Shown here: piece by piece, positions 9,125-17,489 of the stretch
Layout: each line of letters starts with the position of its first letter
Numbering within the stretch: position 1 is the stretch's first letter
Assembly: GCA_907163375.1 (NCBI GenBank)
Contig: CAJQUW010009045.1
Coordinates: forward strand, 372,001 to 436,000
Reading direction: 5' to 3'
Origin: Prostheceraeus crozeri
Lineage: Eukaryota > Platyhelminthes > Polycladida > Euryleptidae
DNA: 64,000 bases
Notes under the pieces: model-generated
The model's database searches: none
What the model was told of the DNA's origin: nothing
Seen by the model: the letters and a program-made list of their open reading frames with translations, nothing else
Made by a program: the position numbers and the translations under genes

Positions 9125-10727
9125 TTATTCTCTTGACCTAATATGTAGGGTCAAAACAGTAACACCACCACAGAACGGTACTACTTCTCCTGCGTCATCA
9201 TGAATTGATATGTCAATTCTATTGATGTAATTTCGGCTGATTGGTAGATACATTGTGTTAAAAAATTCTCGATTGATTAGTTCCTTCCTTACGGATGAGA
9301 GAGGAAATGTGCGCAGAAGTGGGGCCTCAATGTCGCCAACCCTTGTATATTCAATAATGTTACAATAGACGTATAAGTTACTTATATCACGCTCTAGTGA
9401 TGGGGCTGTATCGCCTATTGATGTGCCTTCATAAATAGTTGATTTTGAGAATCCCAATGTGGTCGTTAACACGCTATCCAGCTTGACAAGAGAGTTCTTC
9501 CCTACCTTTAGAATCATGCGTTTCTTATGTGGATCATAAGAAAAGTGATATTCATCTGCATCAAGGTAATCTACACCAAACTCATTTAACTTTGTACACA
9601 ATTCAGATGGCGTTTTCAAGCTTTCAATGTTCAAATTAACTCTTTTTAGAAATTCACTGGAAGTAGACAAATCATCACCCAATATGTCTTCGCTGTATAC
9701 GTGGATATCCCATGAAACATTTGTTGATGCTTTGAGTTTGGAAGAGGACAATTGAACCTTGAATGTATCATTTAATTCTGCCAACCAAGGTGCGCCTTCA
9801 AGGCCCTTAAACATCCCAATCATTTCAGATCCGAATTCAATAACAACAGACTCAGACTTTTCCAATGGTGTCTTTTTAGTAAAAACAATAAATTCTGCCT
9901 CCGTTTCAACAGTAAATAAAGTTACTTTCTCTTTCTTATATTCACAAGTCATTAACGTTTCTGGCACTGATCCTTGAAACTTTCTTGCAGTCTTCAACAC
10001 TTCTAATGACCTCAAATTGATTTTTTACTCGGATGCTCCTTTTTTGTAATGCATACAATGGCACAATTCTACATTGAAAATCAGTGACTTTCCTCTCCGA
10101 ATTCCACCGACGTCCATTGTACCAATACCTTGATGAGAAAGTTGTTCTGGAATACCCAAAAGTATGACTCAAATCCTTACCTAATACAAGAAGAACATGC
10201 TTCCCTTCCTTCATCAATTTTGTTGACCCCTTTATGACTGGTTTGTAGAATTTATTCTAAGTCAGCTTGAAGAGATCATTTATTCGTTCAAACATTCTAC
10301 CGATTTCCTTTTCTGTATCTTGCAAGCTCATTGTGGGAACCTTAGAATCAAAAGTTGACGTTGCAAATGCCTTTTGAATTTTATTCATGTTTTGGACAGA
10401 TGGTAAAGATGTTGAAAAAGGATGTAAAGCTAGATGATGAAAAGCCCATGTACCATGTAGACTATTTTGAAATATGCGAAAGCAATCATCCTTCTCTCGC
10501 ACTTCTTTATGTAATTCAAAATAGTTGTTCTTTAGCAAACTGATATCGTTGTAATAAGTAATTTCAGTTAGAGCAACTTCATGGGGTCCATGCAGAGTAA
10601 TTGGATTAGCGAATTCAACGGAGTATAGAGATGGTTTGTTACTTGGGAATATCTTGCGGTTGCTATTGCTTGGAAGAATGATGTTGAAGTTAGTAGACAT
10701 GTTAAACTCATATATGGAAGAAGTCAC
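9125..10727 (-). pseudogene. second capsid-type gene (LPSNSN family, probable penton/minor capsid), broken
   Basis: The start region reads NFNIILPSNSNRKIFPSNKP, then HGPHEVALTEITYYNDI. This matches the Polinton virion protein that begins with L-P-S-N-S-S and P-x-x-L-x-G-x-W-E-V-G-L-x-E-I-x-Y. The 3' part reads LYVYCNIIEYTRVGDIEAPL, then NTMYLPISRNYINRIDISIH and DDAGEVVPFCGGVTVLTLHI, the conserved tail of the same family (Y-x-P-V-S-x-x-x-x-x-x-I-x-I-x-I-x-D-D-x-G). It lies between the chromodomain gene and the F54H12.2-like gene. It is a fossil with about two breaks. It could be the penton; I am less sure of the structural role than of the family. Confidence 0.75.
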
Positions 10728-10740
10728 ATGCTATATTAGC

Positions 10741-10980
10741 TTAAAAGTTACGAGTGTCTCCCACCTCCACATTTTGTAGATCCTGGTGCGTTATCCAGCT
10801 ATTGAATGAATCAGGATATCCTTTCCATTTAACTAGATATTTCCTTTGATTGCCATGACCTTTCCTCCTAACTATTTTGTCAATCATATACACCTCTTCA
10901 CTTCTGTCTACTACTTGCAATTCATAAGAGTAAAATTTTCCTTCAATTGGATTGCCATGGTAATCTATTAATTTATACAT
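10741..10980 (-). CDS. stand-alone chromodomain protein, like the C-terminus of Polinton integrase
   Basis: A 79-residue frame: YKLIDYHGNPIEGKFYSYEL, then VYMIDKIVRRKGHGNQRKYL, then VKWKGYPDSFNSWITHQDL. The last two blocks are a chromodomain (Y-x-V-x-K-I-L, Y-L-V-K-W-x-G-Y, N-S-W). The D-Y-x-x-x-P-I-x-G-x-F-Y-x-x-E-L lead-in is what precedes the chromodomain in Polinton and related integrases, where it is thought to steer integration to chromatin marks. The catalytic DDE core is not found upstream, where the 192-residue gene lies instead. So it is either an integrase relic or a separate small chromatin-reading protein; it has a plausible ATG overlapping the upstream gene by 13 bp. Confidence 0.75.
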   Translation of the reverse strand: MYKLIDYHGNPIEGKFYSYELQVVDRSEEVYMIDKIVRRKGHGNQRKYLVKWKGYPDSFNSWITHQDLQNVEVGDTRNF

Positions 10981-11546
10981 GATGGGACCGCCATCGTGGG
11001 TGTTTTACTTTTTGTTTCATCTTGTAAGTGACCCTTGTCCATCTCATTTACAGTCGGTCCTCCAATAATATTGTGAGGTACATTTTGATCAGATAAAATT
11101 TTCTGAAAATATGTCCACCTTTGTGGTGCACCTAGTTTTCGCCTTACATCTCTGACAGCATATTGTAGAAGGTCATCTATGTGACTATTTCTATTAACAT
11201 CACCAGTTGTTTCATCTATTATCTCCCCTCTCTCATTGAACTTCACATGTGGATCAATGAAGTCAAATAATCGCTCAGCGCGCACACGATATGGTCGAGG
11301 TGTTGACAAGGTTATAAACCGTCGCAACTTGTCACGAATCTGTCGCCTCTCATCAATGTTTTCAGCTGCTAACTGCATTCGTGGATAGGGATCCTTAATC
11401 TTCTGAATTTCCATATCCTTTTGTGTTAGTTCCTTAAGTTGATTCGTAATAGGTTGATCTATATTTTTGACTTCCTGTGCACTTTGTAATGTAGTCAATT
11501 GTACATACTCCTCTTGAGGAATGACTACCATCTTTGAATACGACAT
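10968..11546 (-). CDS. conserved-looking Polinton protein, 192 residues, unknown role
   Basis: It begins MSYSKMVVIPQEEYVQLTTL; the pattern M-V-V-I-P-x-E-E-Y-x-x-L resembles the opening of a protein often found next to Polinton ATPase and capsid genes in invertebrates. The rest is charged and helical (QLKELTQKDMEIQKIKDPYP, RRQIRDKLRRF), then a compact C-terminal region (HIDDLLQYAVRDVRRKLGAP, RWTYFQKILS). It overlaps the start of the chromodomain gene by 13 bp and follows the ATPase gene. Probably a virion-associated or core protein by position; function is not known to me. Confidence 0.65.
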   Translation of the reverse strand: MSYSKMVVIPQEEYVQLTTLQSAQEVKNIDQPITNQLKELTQKDMEIQKIKDPYPRMQLAAENIDERRQIRDKLRRFITLSTPRPYRVRAERLFDFIDPHVKFNERGEIIDETTGDVNRNSHIDDLLQYAVRDVRRKLGAPQRWTYFQKILSDQNVPHNIIGGPTVNEMDKGHLQDETKSKTPTMAVPSCIN

Positions 11547-11578
11547 GTTTGAAAATAATAAGGCAACAAATTACATTG

Positions 11579-12222
11579 CTTAAAACCAACTGTGAACCGA
11601 GAAAACTGTCATTGGTTCAGCGGAATTAGGTATGATATTTGTTCGAAATCGAAGTCGTTCCGGACATTCCTGGGTTAGATCAATAAATAGATAGCCATGT
11701 GGTTTCTTTGTTACATCTTCATATATTTTTGAAAGTACTTTAGGTTGTTGAGGTAATATCTGTCTACTGAGATGATGTATCTGACTGCTATCTTGCTGGA
11801 TTTTTAAATATTGCCAAATAATGTGTATTCAAACTTCTAGTTCTTTGCTCTTTCCCTCCATCGAAGATGTTTTGGGTGATGTAGATAATAAAAGCTTCCC
11901 TATGATGTGCAGTTTGAATGAACATTTCAGTTACATCCTTTGAAGATTTGCTTTCACGTAATAGATCATCTAATACTAGTAAGTCACCTGCTTTGATATC
12001 CTCAGTTGATGGCAACCCTTGCTTCACCTCATAACCTTTCTGGCGAAGTGCAGAATGTAGTTGTGGTTGAAATATTCCATAATACCATTTGACTCTCTTA
12101 ATTTCCTTGTTAAACATTTCATTTCTATATTGTAGCAATTCAGTTACAAATAAAGTTTTACCGGACTGACTTGGTCCAGCGACACACATTGTGCGATCAG
12201 TGAATAGACGAAAATCTGTCAT
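11579..12222 (-). pseudogene. ATP: FtsK/HerA-type genome-packaging ATPase of the Polinton, broken
   Basis: The N-terminal part has Walker A AGPSQSGKTLFV at residue ~15, Walker B DLLVLDDLL near residue 80 and the sensor-like IYITQNIFDGG. That order and short spacing are typical of the A32-like packaging ATPases of Polintons, adintoviruses and virophages, which pump DNA into the capsid. The 3' end of the region still encodes the family's tail (KKPHGYLFIDLTQECPERLR, then FRTNIIP). It sits between the 244-residue gene and the 192-residue gene in the virion block. Fossil with about one break. Confidence 0.88.
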
Positions 12223-12347
12223 CTTATAATTCCATTAACATTAAACTCATCATCCCGCTAATTTTGTTTAGAACAACAAAACAGACACATGTTCCAGATC
12301 ACGTTTATTTACATTCAGAATAGAAACGTTCAAGTTACATTTACAAA

Positions 12348-13082
12348 TTAAAACATTTGTGTTTCCTCATCACAATTAGGATTATAGAAAGTTTTCAAGT
12401 CAGCATCTTGGCGCTTCAACTTCAATTTAGGATTACCATCTTTAGATTTCCGCCCTCGCTTTTTGCTCTCTTCCTTCCCATCACTTGAAGCAGTCTTATC
12501 AATGTTAATTAAGCATTTATCAATTGGTAGTGGTTCATAGACTAGTTGAAGAACCTTCATTTGTAAAGATGCGACTTTACCAGTCGAACCATGTGAGCCA
12601 ATATAAAGTCCGGTAACGTGCACTAAGCCCATATAGCGACCCCGTTTGAGATCCTCACATTCCATCGCGTTTGTTAAGAGATCGAATGCTTGAAAATGAT
12701 CCGATAGTTTTAAAAACAGTGTATCGAATTCCGGCAATTCCTTGTAACCAACTCCTTCCTCTAATGCCTTTCTCCAATGAGTGGGAGCACTTTCAGGCAG
12801 CTCAACACATTCTTTCGCGAAAGAGTCAATAGTTTTAAGAATCACCTGTTGCCATTTTGGAAAAGTCACTCGCATTTGTCTCATATTGCTATACCCTGAT
12901 GTAGACATACCATTACTGTGGAAGAATGGAACTTGAAGATAAAAGCCATCATCACCATAATTCAAGGTTTGAAAGTAGAATGTATTTCCAATCCCTTGCA
13001 CCTTTCGTGTCGGGCGAAGCTTCAAGAGATCTTGATCAAAAGCGTCACCTTCCTCTCTGATTGTATACATTTTCTGAGTCAT
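12348..13082 (-). CDS. Polinton protein of 244 residues with basic C-terminal signal, unknown role
   Basis: A complete-looking frame beginning MTQKMYTIREEGDAFDQDLL. The middle is mixed alpha/beta in look, with aromatic-rich strands (NTFYFQTLNYGDDGFYLQVP) and a strand-rich region around GLVHVTGLYIGSHG. Near the end is SKKRGRKSKDGNPKLKLKR, a nuclear-localisation or AT-hook-like patch (R-G-R-K). This could make it a single-stranded or double-stranded DNA-binding protein, but I recognise no domain. It has its own TATA box about 85 bp upstream and is the gene before the ATPase. Confidence 0.65.
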   Translation of the reverse strand: MTQKMYTIREEGDAFDQDLLKLRPTRKVQGIGNTFYFQTLNYGDDGFYLQVPFFHSNGMSTSGYSNMRQMRVTFPKWQQVILKTIDSFAKECVELPESAPTHWRKALEEGVGYKELPEFDTLFLKLSDHFQAFDLLTNAMECEDLKRGRYMGLVHVTGLYIGSHGSTGKVASLQMKVLQLVYEPLPIDKCLINIDKTASSDGKEESKKRGRKSKDGNPKLKLKRQDADLKTFYNPNCDEETQMF

Positions 13083-13163
13083 GTTTCAACAAGTACTAAT
13101 TCGGAGCTTTCAACCAGCGCAAATGAATTGTCACTTGAAAGTGATAAAATATCATTAAAGCGT

Positions 13164-13172
13164 CTTATATAC
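13164..13172 (-). promoter_or_regulatory. TATA box for the 244-residue gene
   Basis: GTATATAAG on the minus strand, 82 bp before the ATG at 13082. Confidence 0.55.
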
Positions 13173-13229
13173 ACCTATATATGACTCATCGATCAAAGTG
13201 ATTACGTGTCACTTTATGATTCGTTAACG

Positions 13230-13609
13230 TTATATTAACATTGCAGCAGTTGCTGCAATCCTTCCAAGCGGACTATTGATTACACCATTAATACTGCTTC
13301 CAATATCATTTAACATACCTAGAAACCCACCACCACCGCGCTGAATTAAGTTTCGCTTTTTCTTATCACTACTCCTTGGATTTGAAAACCTTTTTATGCT
13401 ATTCAAAGAGTCAGAATTCAATAGAGGCTTGTAAATAGGTAGACATGTGTGTATTGCAAAAGCTAAATCACGAATGAAATTTGAATCAATTTACACTTCT
13501 TCTTATTATCATGTATCCTGTTTAACTTTCGCAACGCCTTTTTAAACTGACTTGAAGGTTTAAAGGACCGTTTCGATTGACGAGAAGATGCCTTCCGTTT
13601 TACAGACAT
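13230..13609 (-). pseudogene. small basic core-like protein region of the Polinton
   Basis: Two short overlapping stretches in different frames. The first, from an ATG at 13609, reads MSVKRKASSRQSKRSF and is strongly basic. The second reads KKKRNLIQRGGGGFLGMLND, then GVINSPLGRIAATAAML: a basic patch, a glycine hinge and a hydrophobic helix. This is the composition of adenovirus-type minor core or membrane-lytic peptides (pX or pVI-like). I cannot tell whether it is one decayed gene or two small ones. Confidence 0.5.
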
Positions 13610-13744
13610 TTTTATTCTAATATGGAAATAGATAATACAATTACAATTTTTGCTTAGTACTTACAAAATTATACACAAAAGTTTACAAGCATTCACACAT
13701 CACGCAGAGTTTGTTGCTAGTACTTATAAAATTACATAAAACAC

Positions 13745-14368
13745 TTAACAAGTTGTAGAGGGAAACTGATACACACTCACATCGGCTAGAGTCTGATTTG
13801 TAGCAGTTATGAGCTGCTCAATGTCTTTCATTAGATGTTTTGAAATTGGACAGCACATACAGCAGGGCTTTGAATGGAAAGTCTTTAAAATATTGGCATA
13901 GTATGCCCGCAAACTGATTACCTCAGAATGTCCTTGAGCTGCCACATTGATGCTTATTGATGGCGGTCCACTGAACAAGTCCAATTTACATTTCTCACCC
14001 TTCTCGTCAAAGTAGCTGGAGGTGATAATGTCATGGAGACATGTGTTGAGTTTCCGTTGGATACTGCTGCAGCAACAGCGAGAGTATTCCGGTACAATCT
14101 CCGCTTGAGCTAGTGGGCGAAATACTTCATTGAGCCAAAATCTTGCAACTCGTGTAAGAGCGTTGTTCACGACTCTCATTAACATTCTCTGCACCACAAC
14201 GTCCTCTCCGCAGCGGAAATACTTCACTATTTCCTCCATCAGATCCACCAAATCCGCTTTATAGCCAGTTATATTTACGGCAGAATAAAATATATTGCCG
14301 GTGAAGAGTTGACTTCGGTAAATTATTGAAATGGGAATGTTGGTAGTGAACGACATGCTGATTGACAT
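13745..14368 (-). CDS. Cys-rich 207-residue Polinton protein, unknown role
   Basis: An intact frame with a TATA box about 50 bp upstream. It reads mostly helical and amphipathic in the first half (LVDLMEEIVKYFRCGEDVVV, RVVNNALTRVARFWLNEVF), then has two cysteine clusters, RCCCSSIQRKLNTC and KPCCMCCPISKH, that could bind zinc or form disulfides. The helical first half with a central hydrophobic helix recalls regulators of cell death in general shape only; no BH motif is visible and I make no assignment. It lies between the RING gene and the core-like region, at the upstream end of the minus-strand block where accessory genes usually sit. Confidence 0.6.
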   Translation of the reverse strand: MSISMSFTTNIPISIIYRSQLFTGNIFYSAVNITGYKADLVDLMEEIVKYFRCGEDVVVQRMLMRVVNNALTRVARFWLNEVFRPLAQAEIVPEYSRCCCSSIQRKLNTCLHDIITSSYFDEKGEKCKLDLFSGPPSISINVAAQGHSEVISLRAYYANILKTFHSKPCCMCCPISKHLMKDIEQLITATNQTLADVSVYQFPSTTC

Positions 14369-14414
14369 TGTATTAGCCTCAAATTATGCTTGAAATAGAA
14401 CGGTACAATGTCCT

Positions 14415-14424
14415 CCTTATATAG
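14415..14424 (-). promoter_or_regulatory. TATA box for the Cys-rich gene
   Basis: CTATATAAGG on the minus strand, about 47 bp before the ATG at 14368. Confidence 0.6.
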
Positions 14425-14478
14425 AAAAGTCACACAAAGACACAATAGTAACCAATCACAGACGTGCATGATGACTTA

Positions 14479-14988
14479 TCATGCACGATATACAGTGACT
14501 GTTGAAAATATTTCTTGATCACAAAGGGGACAAGATGAAGTTTCAAAGGGTACATAACATGTAGAACACATAACGCTATGAGAACATGGTAAAAAGAGAA
14601 GGGATCGTTCCTGTTTACAACATTTAACGCAGTTCCGTTCACATAATAATTTAAATGTCTCTTCTTCTAATTTCCTTCTGAAGTCACTTTTATTGGGAGA
14701 ACTTTTTATTAAAACACTGTCAGATGTCTCCTTCTTTCCATATCGTTCCAATTTGATCCTCCTAATTTCACTATCATTGCAGTGTAGCATGGAGAAATCC
14801 TCTATCCACCTACGATCCAAATTGTGATTCATAGCATGCTCATCTAGATCCATTAGTCGATCAACTAAATCACCAGCGTTGATATTTTCACTGAGATTTG
14901 TTACAGATTCTATAGCTTTGAACGAATATCTAAGGTCTCTTGCGACAACCCACGACGTTGGGATACTAGTCATCATTATGTATGTCAT
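14479..14988 (-). CDS. IAP-like RING-finger protein (UBA-like segment plus RING) in the Polinton
   Basis: The C-terminus is a C3HC4 RING: CVKCCKQERSLLFLPCSHSV, then MCSTCYVPFETSSCPLCDQE, followed by a hydrophobic V-T-V-Y tail. This is the arrangement of inhibitor-of-apoptosis RINGs (C-x-x-C, L-P-C-x-H, C-x-x-C, C-P-x-C). Around residues 30-55 the segment INAGDLVDRLMDLDEHA resembles the end of the IAP UBA domain (D-L-V-x-x-L-L-D-x-E-D). No BIR domain is present. Such E3 ligases can block caspases or degrade host factors, and insect and crustacean DNA viruses carry comparable genes. The first ATG is at 14988. A TATA-like CTATAAATAT lies at 15003-15012, close enough that an ATG at 14976 is also possible. 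Confidence 0.75.
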   Translation of the reverse strand: MTYIMMTSIPTSWVVARDLRYSFKAIESVTNLSENINAGDLVDRLMDLDEHAMNHNLDRRWIEDFSMLHCNDSEIRRIKLERYGKKETSDSVLIKSSPNKSDFRRKLEEETFKLLCERNCVKCCKQERSLLFLPCSHSVMCSTCYVPFETSSCPLCDQEIFSTVTVYRA

Positions 14989-15002
14989 CAAACAACTATC
15001 TC

Positions 15003-15012
15003 ATATTTATAG
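15003..15012 (-). promoter_or_regulatory. TATA box for the RING gene
   Basis: CTATAAATAT on the minus strand, 14-36 bp before the candidate ATG codons, which implies a very short leader. Confidence 0.5.
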
Positions 15013-15051
15013 CATAGTTTGTCTACGTAAAAGGAAAATCAATGTGTCATC

Positions 15052-15360
15052 TTGATTACAATGGTTTCAATAGTCACAATAGTCGCAATTGAGCAAACCC
15101 ATTCAAAATCAAACAACGGACGTCTATCGGTACGTACCCAAGTGCTCAGAAACAAGTCACACAAGTTCGCTCATAGACGTTCCGAAACACAGTGTACTCA
15201 ACCGATTGTACCAAACACATGTACCTATCCGGTAAAACAGATCTCATACAAGTTCCTATTCATAACACTGAATTATACATGTTCCTATTGATAACACTAA
15301 ATTTTACATGTACCCATCCATGTACCTATCCGTCGCAAGTAGGGCACAGTTTTCACTACT
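15052..15360 (-). repeat. Polinton right terminal inverted repeat
   Basis: It is the reverse complement of 2682-2980 with few changes and ends GTTTTCACTACT, followed by ATTTCC, the right target duplication. Confidence 0.93.
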
Positions 15361-16137
15361 ATTTCCCTTCAAAACATTGACTGATAAAAAGGACAATCGT
15401 CTGTAATTATACACCCTAACCTTATGCCTATTTATTTTATTACATATTAGCGTCAATCTCAAAAAATTGTCAATTTCATCACTAAATTCGAGGAAGACCG
15501 TTTTCGTAGACTCCCTGAGAAATATTTCTACATTGTCAATATGGATAAGATAACATATTCGTTGAAGCTGTCCAGTCATTTATGAATCTTCAATTATTAT
15601 AGGTATTGCATTTTTCATATTGAAATATTATAAGAATAAAATGGATTGAATTATGCACTTGACCCATAACAATGTCATTGTCTGTTTTTCATCAGGTCTT
15701 ATGTATATGACGTCTTACGTCCAAGACAGCGAGACTTCATGTGCTAGCAGCCTATGTTTGTATCAACAAAATGCTTCAAACTTTCTTTTCCGGATTCATA
15801 TTTTTCCCCAACATATCGGATAGGACTCTCTCAGAGACTCTCCTTCTGTTTCAAGCTGTTCAGAAGGGTAGCCCAATTAAAACAAATGTGTTTATTTTCG
15901 CAAACTCGTGTCTTGCCCCGGTTATCTCTCGTGCAAGTATACTTCTGGTAAAATTTGAACAAGAAAAGGAACATTTAGAGCCCCCCCCCCCCAAATGCCA
16001 TCTTCTTGAAGAATATATGGAAAAATCGGAAATTCAATAGGAATTCTAAAACCCTGACTAAAATCGTTGAATGTGTATTGTACAAAGTACAGTCTATCGA
16101 TCAAATATATTGCAGCGAATATTATGCTCTTTTGTGG
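15361..16137. other. gene-free stretch with poly-C tract
   Basis: No convincing coding region on either strand. A run of 13 or so C residues lies at about 15980. Nothing else recognisable. Confidence 0.55.
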
Positions 16138-16966
16138 AAGCCTGTCGTTTTCTTCCCTTGAAAGATATACAAGCTGATGCAATAGGATACAAGCAGATCA
16201 GTTACATGCATGATATCTACAAAGCTGGATTCTTAATCGAGAACCCTCATTTAACAAACGATGTCCCAAAGACAAAGCATGTGGTTTGTCAAGCTTTCGC
16301 GTGACCTCTCGAGTCTCCAAGGCTTACTAAATGAGACATTAAATCATAAAGAGTGGACCACGGCCCTATTTGATAATTCCTCTTGAGATCAGACTCGTGA
16401 ATTTACCTGAAAGTGAAAATCATCGATCGTCAAAGCATTATTGTGATTATTTTTAGCATGGTCTGACAATTGCACTATATTCTGTTCATTCTCCCACTGT
16501 CTTCATGTTCAGTATATCCTCACGAAATTTTCCAGGTCAGTATTTGATAGATGTAATCATGATTTCGATAATATATTGAAAGGACAGTGATAGCGAACAA
16601 GTGATTCAATTAATCCAGTTACCACAGTCAAAAGGACTGCTTCCAGTATAATTGAAAATTGCCATGTAAGATTCTGTCTGATTTGGTCCTGCATAAATTT
16701 TTAATAACTTAAAAACTATGTTGACTTTTGTCGAATATTGTTAAAAATCAACTTCCAAAAACCGAATGTTTTTCTCATATACAAATAATTTGAAAGAACT
16801 ACTCGTATTTATACATTTACCGGTACATTGATGGAACGCTATGTACCTATACTATGGTGGTCTGTCCCTTGCAATTTCCGGCGCTCCTAACAGTCATCGA
16901 ATCAAAATGAACGCACCCACACTTGTAGAAGGACATGAAGACCATTGTTTGATATAATTAGAAATA
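16138..16966 (+). repeat. left arm of an ~830 bp inverted repeat flanking a Penelope-like element
   Basis: From AAGCCTGTCGTTTTCTTCCC to AATTAGAAATA the sequence is the near-perfect reverse complement of 20118-20947. I noticed only isolated differences across the arm. It is largely non-coding. Between its inner end and the Penelope repeat lie 160 bp that have no counterpart on the right side. Confidence 0.92.
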
Positions 16967-17126
16967 CGCATAGAGCAGGCCTAGAAGTCCTGCGTAATTT
17001 TTACATTTTATGCTACTTACTAGACTTACCACCGGAGTCGGAATCCTATCAAAGTCATCGGACTCCGCATCCCTGAGTCCCATTCAAAGATGCATTTTGG
17101 ATGTCGTTACTGTATATAACGTTGTG

Positions 17127-17255
17127 AAAATGCCTTGGTTTGACATGATTATGTTGAGTTGTGAAGAACCAAGTTTTGTTCGATATTCAAAATACAAAAT
17201 GTGCGATATATTTCGATCAGCGACTGCTGATCATCTTCAGGCAAGTGAATCATTC
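17127..17255 (-). repeat. Penelope pLTR, downstream copy
   Basis: Shares AAAATGCCTTGGTTTGACAT through GCAAGTGAATCATTC with 19985-20113, with about five substitutions. It lies 3' of the GIY-YIG domain. Confidence 0.88.
17182..17251 (-). ncRNA. hammerhead ribozyme-like motif in downstream pLTR
   Basis: Read on the minus strand: stem I 5' side GATTCACTTGC; core CTGAAGA (fits CUGANGA); one extra U; stem II GATCAGC, loop AGTC, GCTGATC; then GAAA; a minimal stem III TATA; cleavage dinucleotide UC; and the stem I 3' side GCACA...GAATATC. Stem II is a perfect 7 bp helix. Very short stem III and type I topology are what Penelope-associated hammerheads show. The extra U before stem II is not canonical and may weaken it. 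Confidence 0.6.
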
Positions 17256-17489
17256 AAAGTAACTCGAAACTTTTTTCAAGTATGGTAATGTATAAACATA
17301 GAAATGAAAGGTATAGGCAACAGATAGCACTGGTTTACCTTGTACCAGTAGCTAGAGCAATTGGATAGTTTTGATCTGACTGACATAGAACAATTGAAAC
17401 AGGTAGTACTGGATTACAATTTACCAGTAGTAGAGCGGAATAACTCTAACCTGACTAGAAACACACACAAAGAAAAACTAAAATCAAAT

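Larger units (their letters stand above)
2682..15360. mobile_element. Polinton (Maverick/adintovirus-like element), 12.7 kb, fossil
   Basis: The element begins AGTAGTGAAAACTGTGCCC and ends with its reverse complement, as Polintons do (AGT...ACT ends). The inverted repeats are about 300 bp. It is flanked by ATATCC on the left and ATTTCC on the right, a 6 bp duplication (the Polinton hallmark) with one mismatch. Inside are an adenain-like protease, two capsid-type genes, an FtsK/HerA-type packaging ATPase, a chromodomain like that at the end of Polinton integrases, small basic core-like proteins, a RING protein and, on the opposite strand, a TBP-like protein. I recognise no protein-primed DNA polymerase and no integrase catalytic core. 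Most genes are still largely open, with perhaps five breaks overall, so it is a moderately old copy. The slight TIR and duplication divergence agrees. Confidence 0.93.

Noticed and set aside
16071-16304. 77-codon frame in the left inverted arm as a gene
   Set aside because: The same sequence appears in the other arm, there is no recognisable domain and the frame is short.
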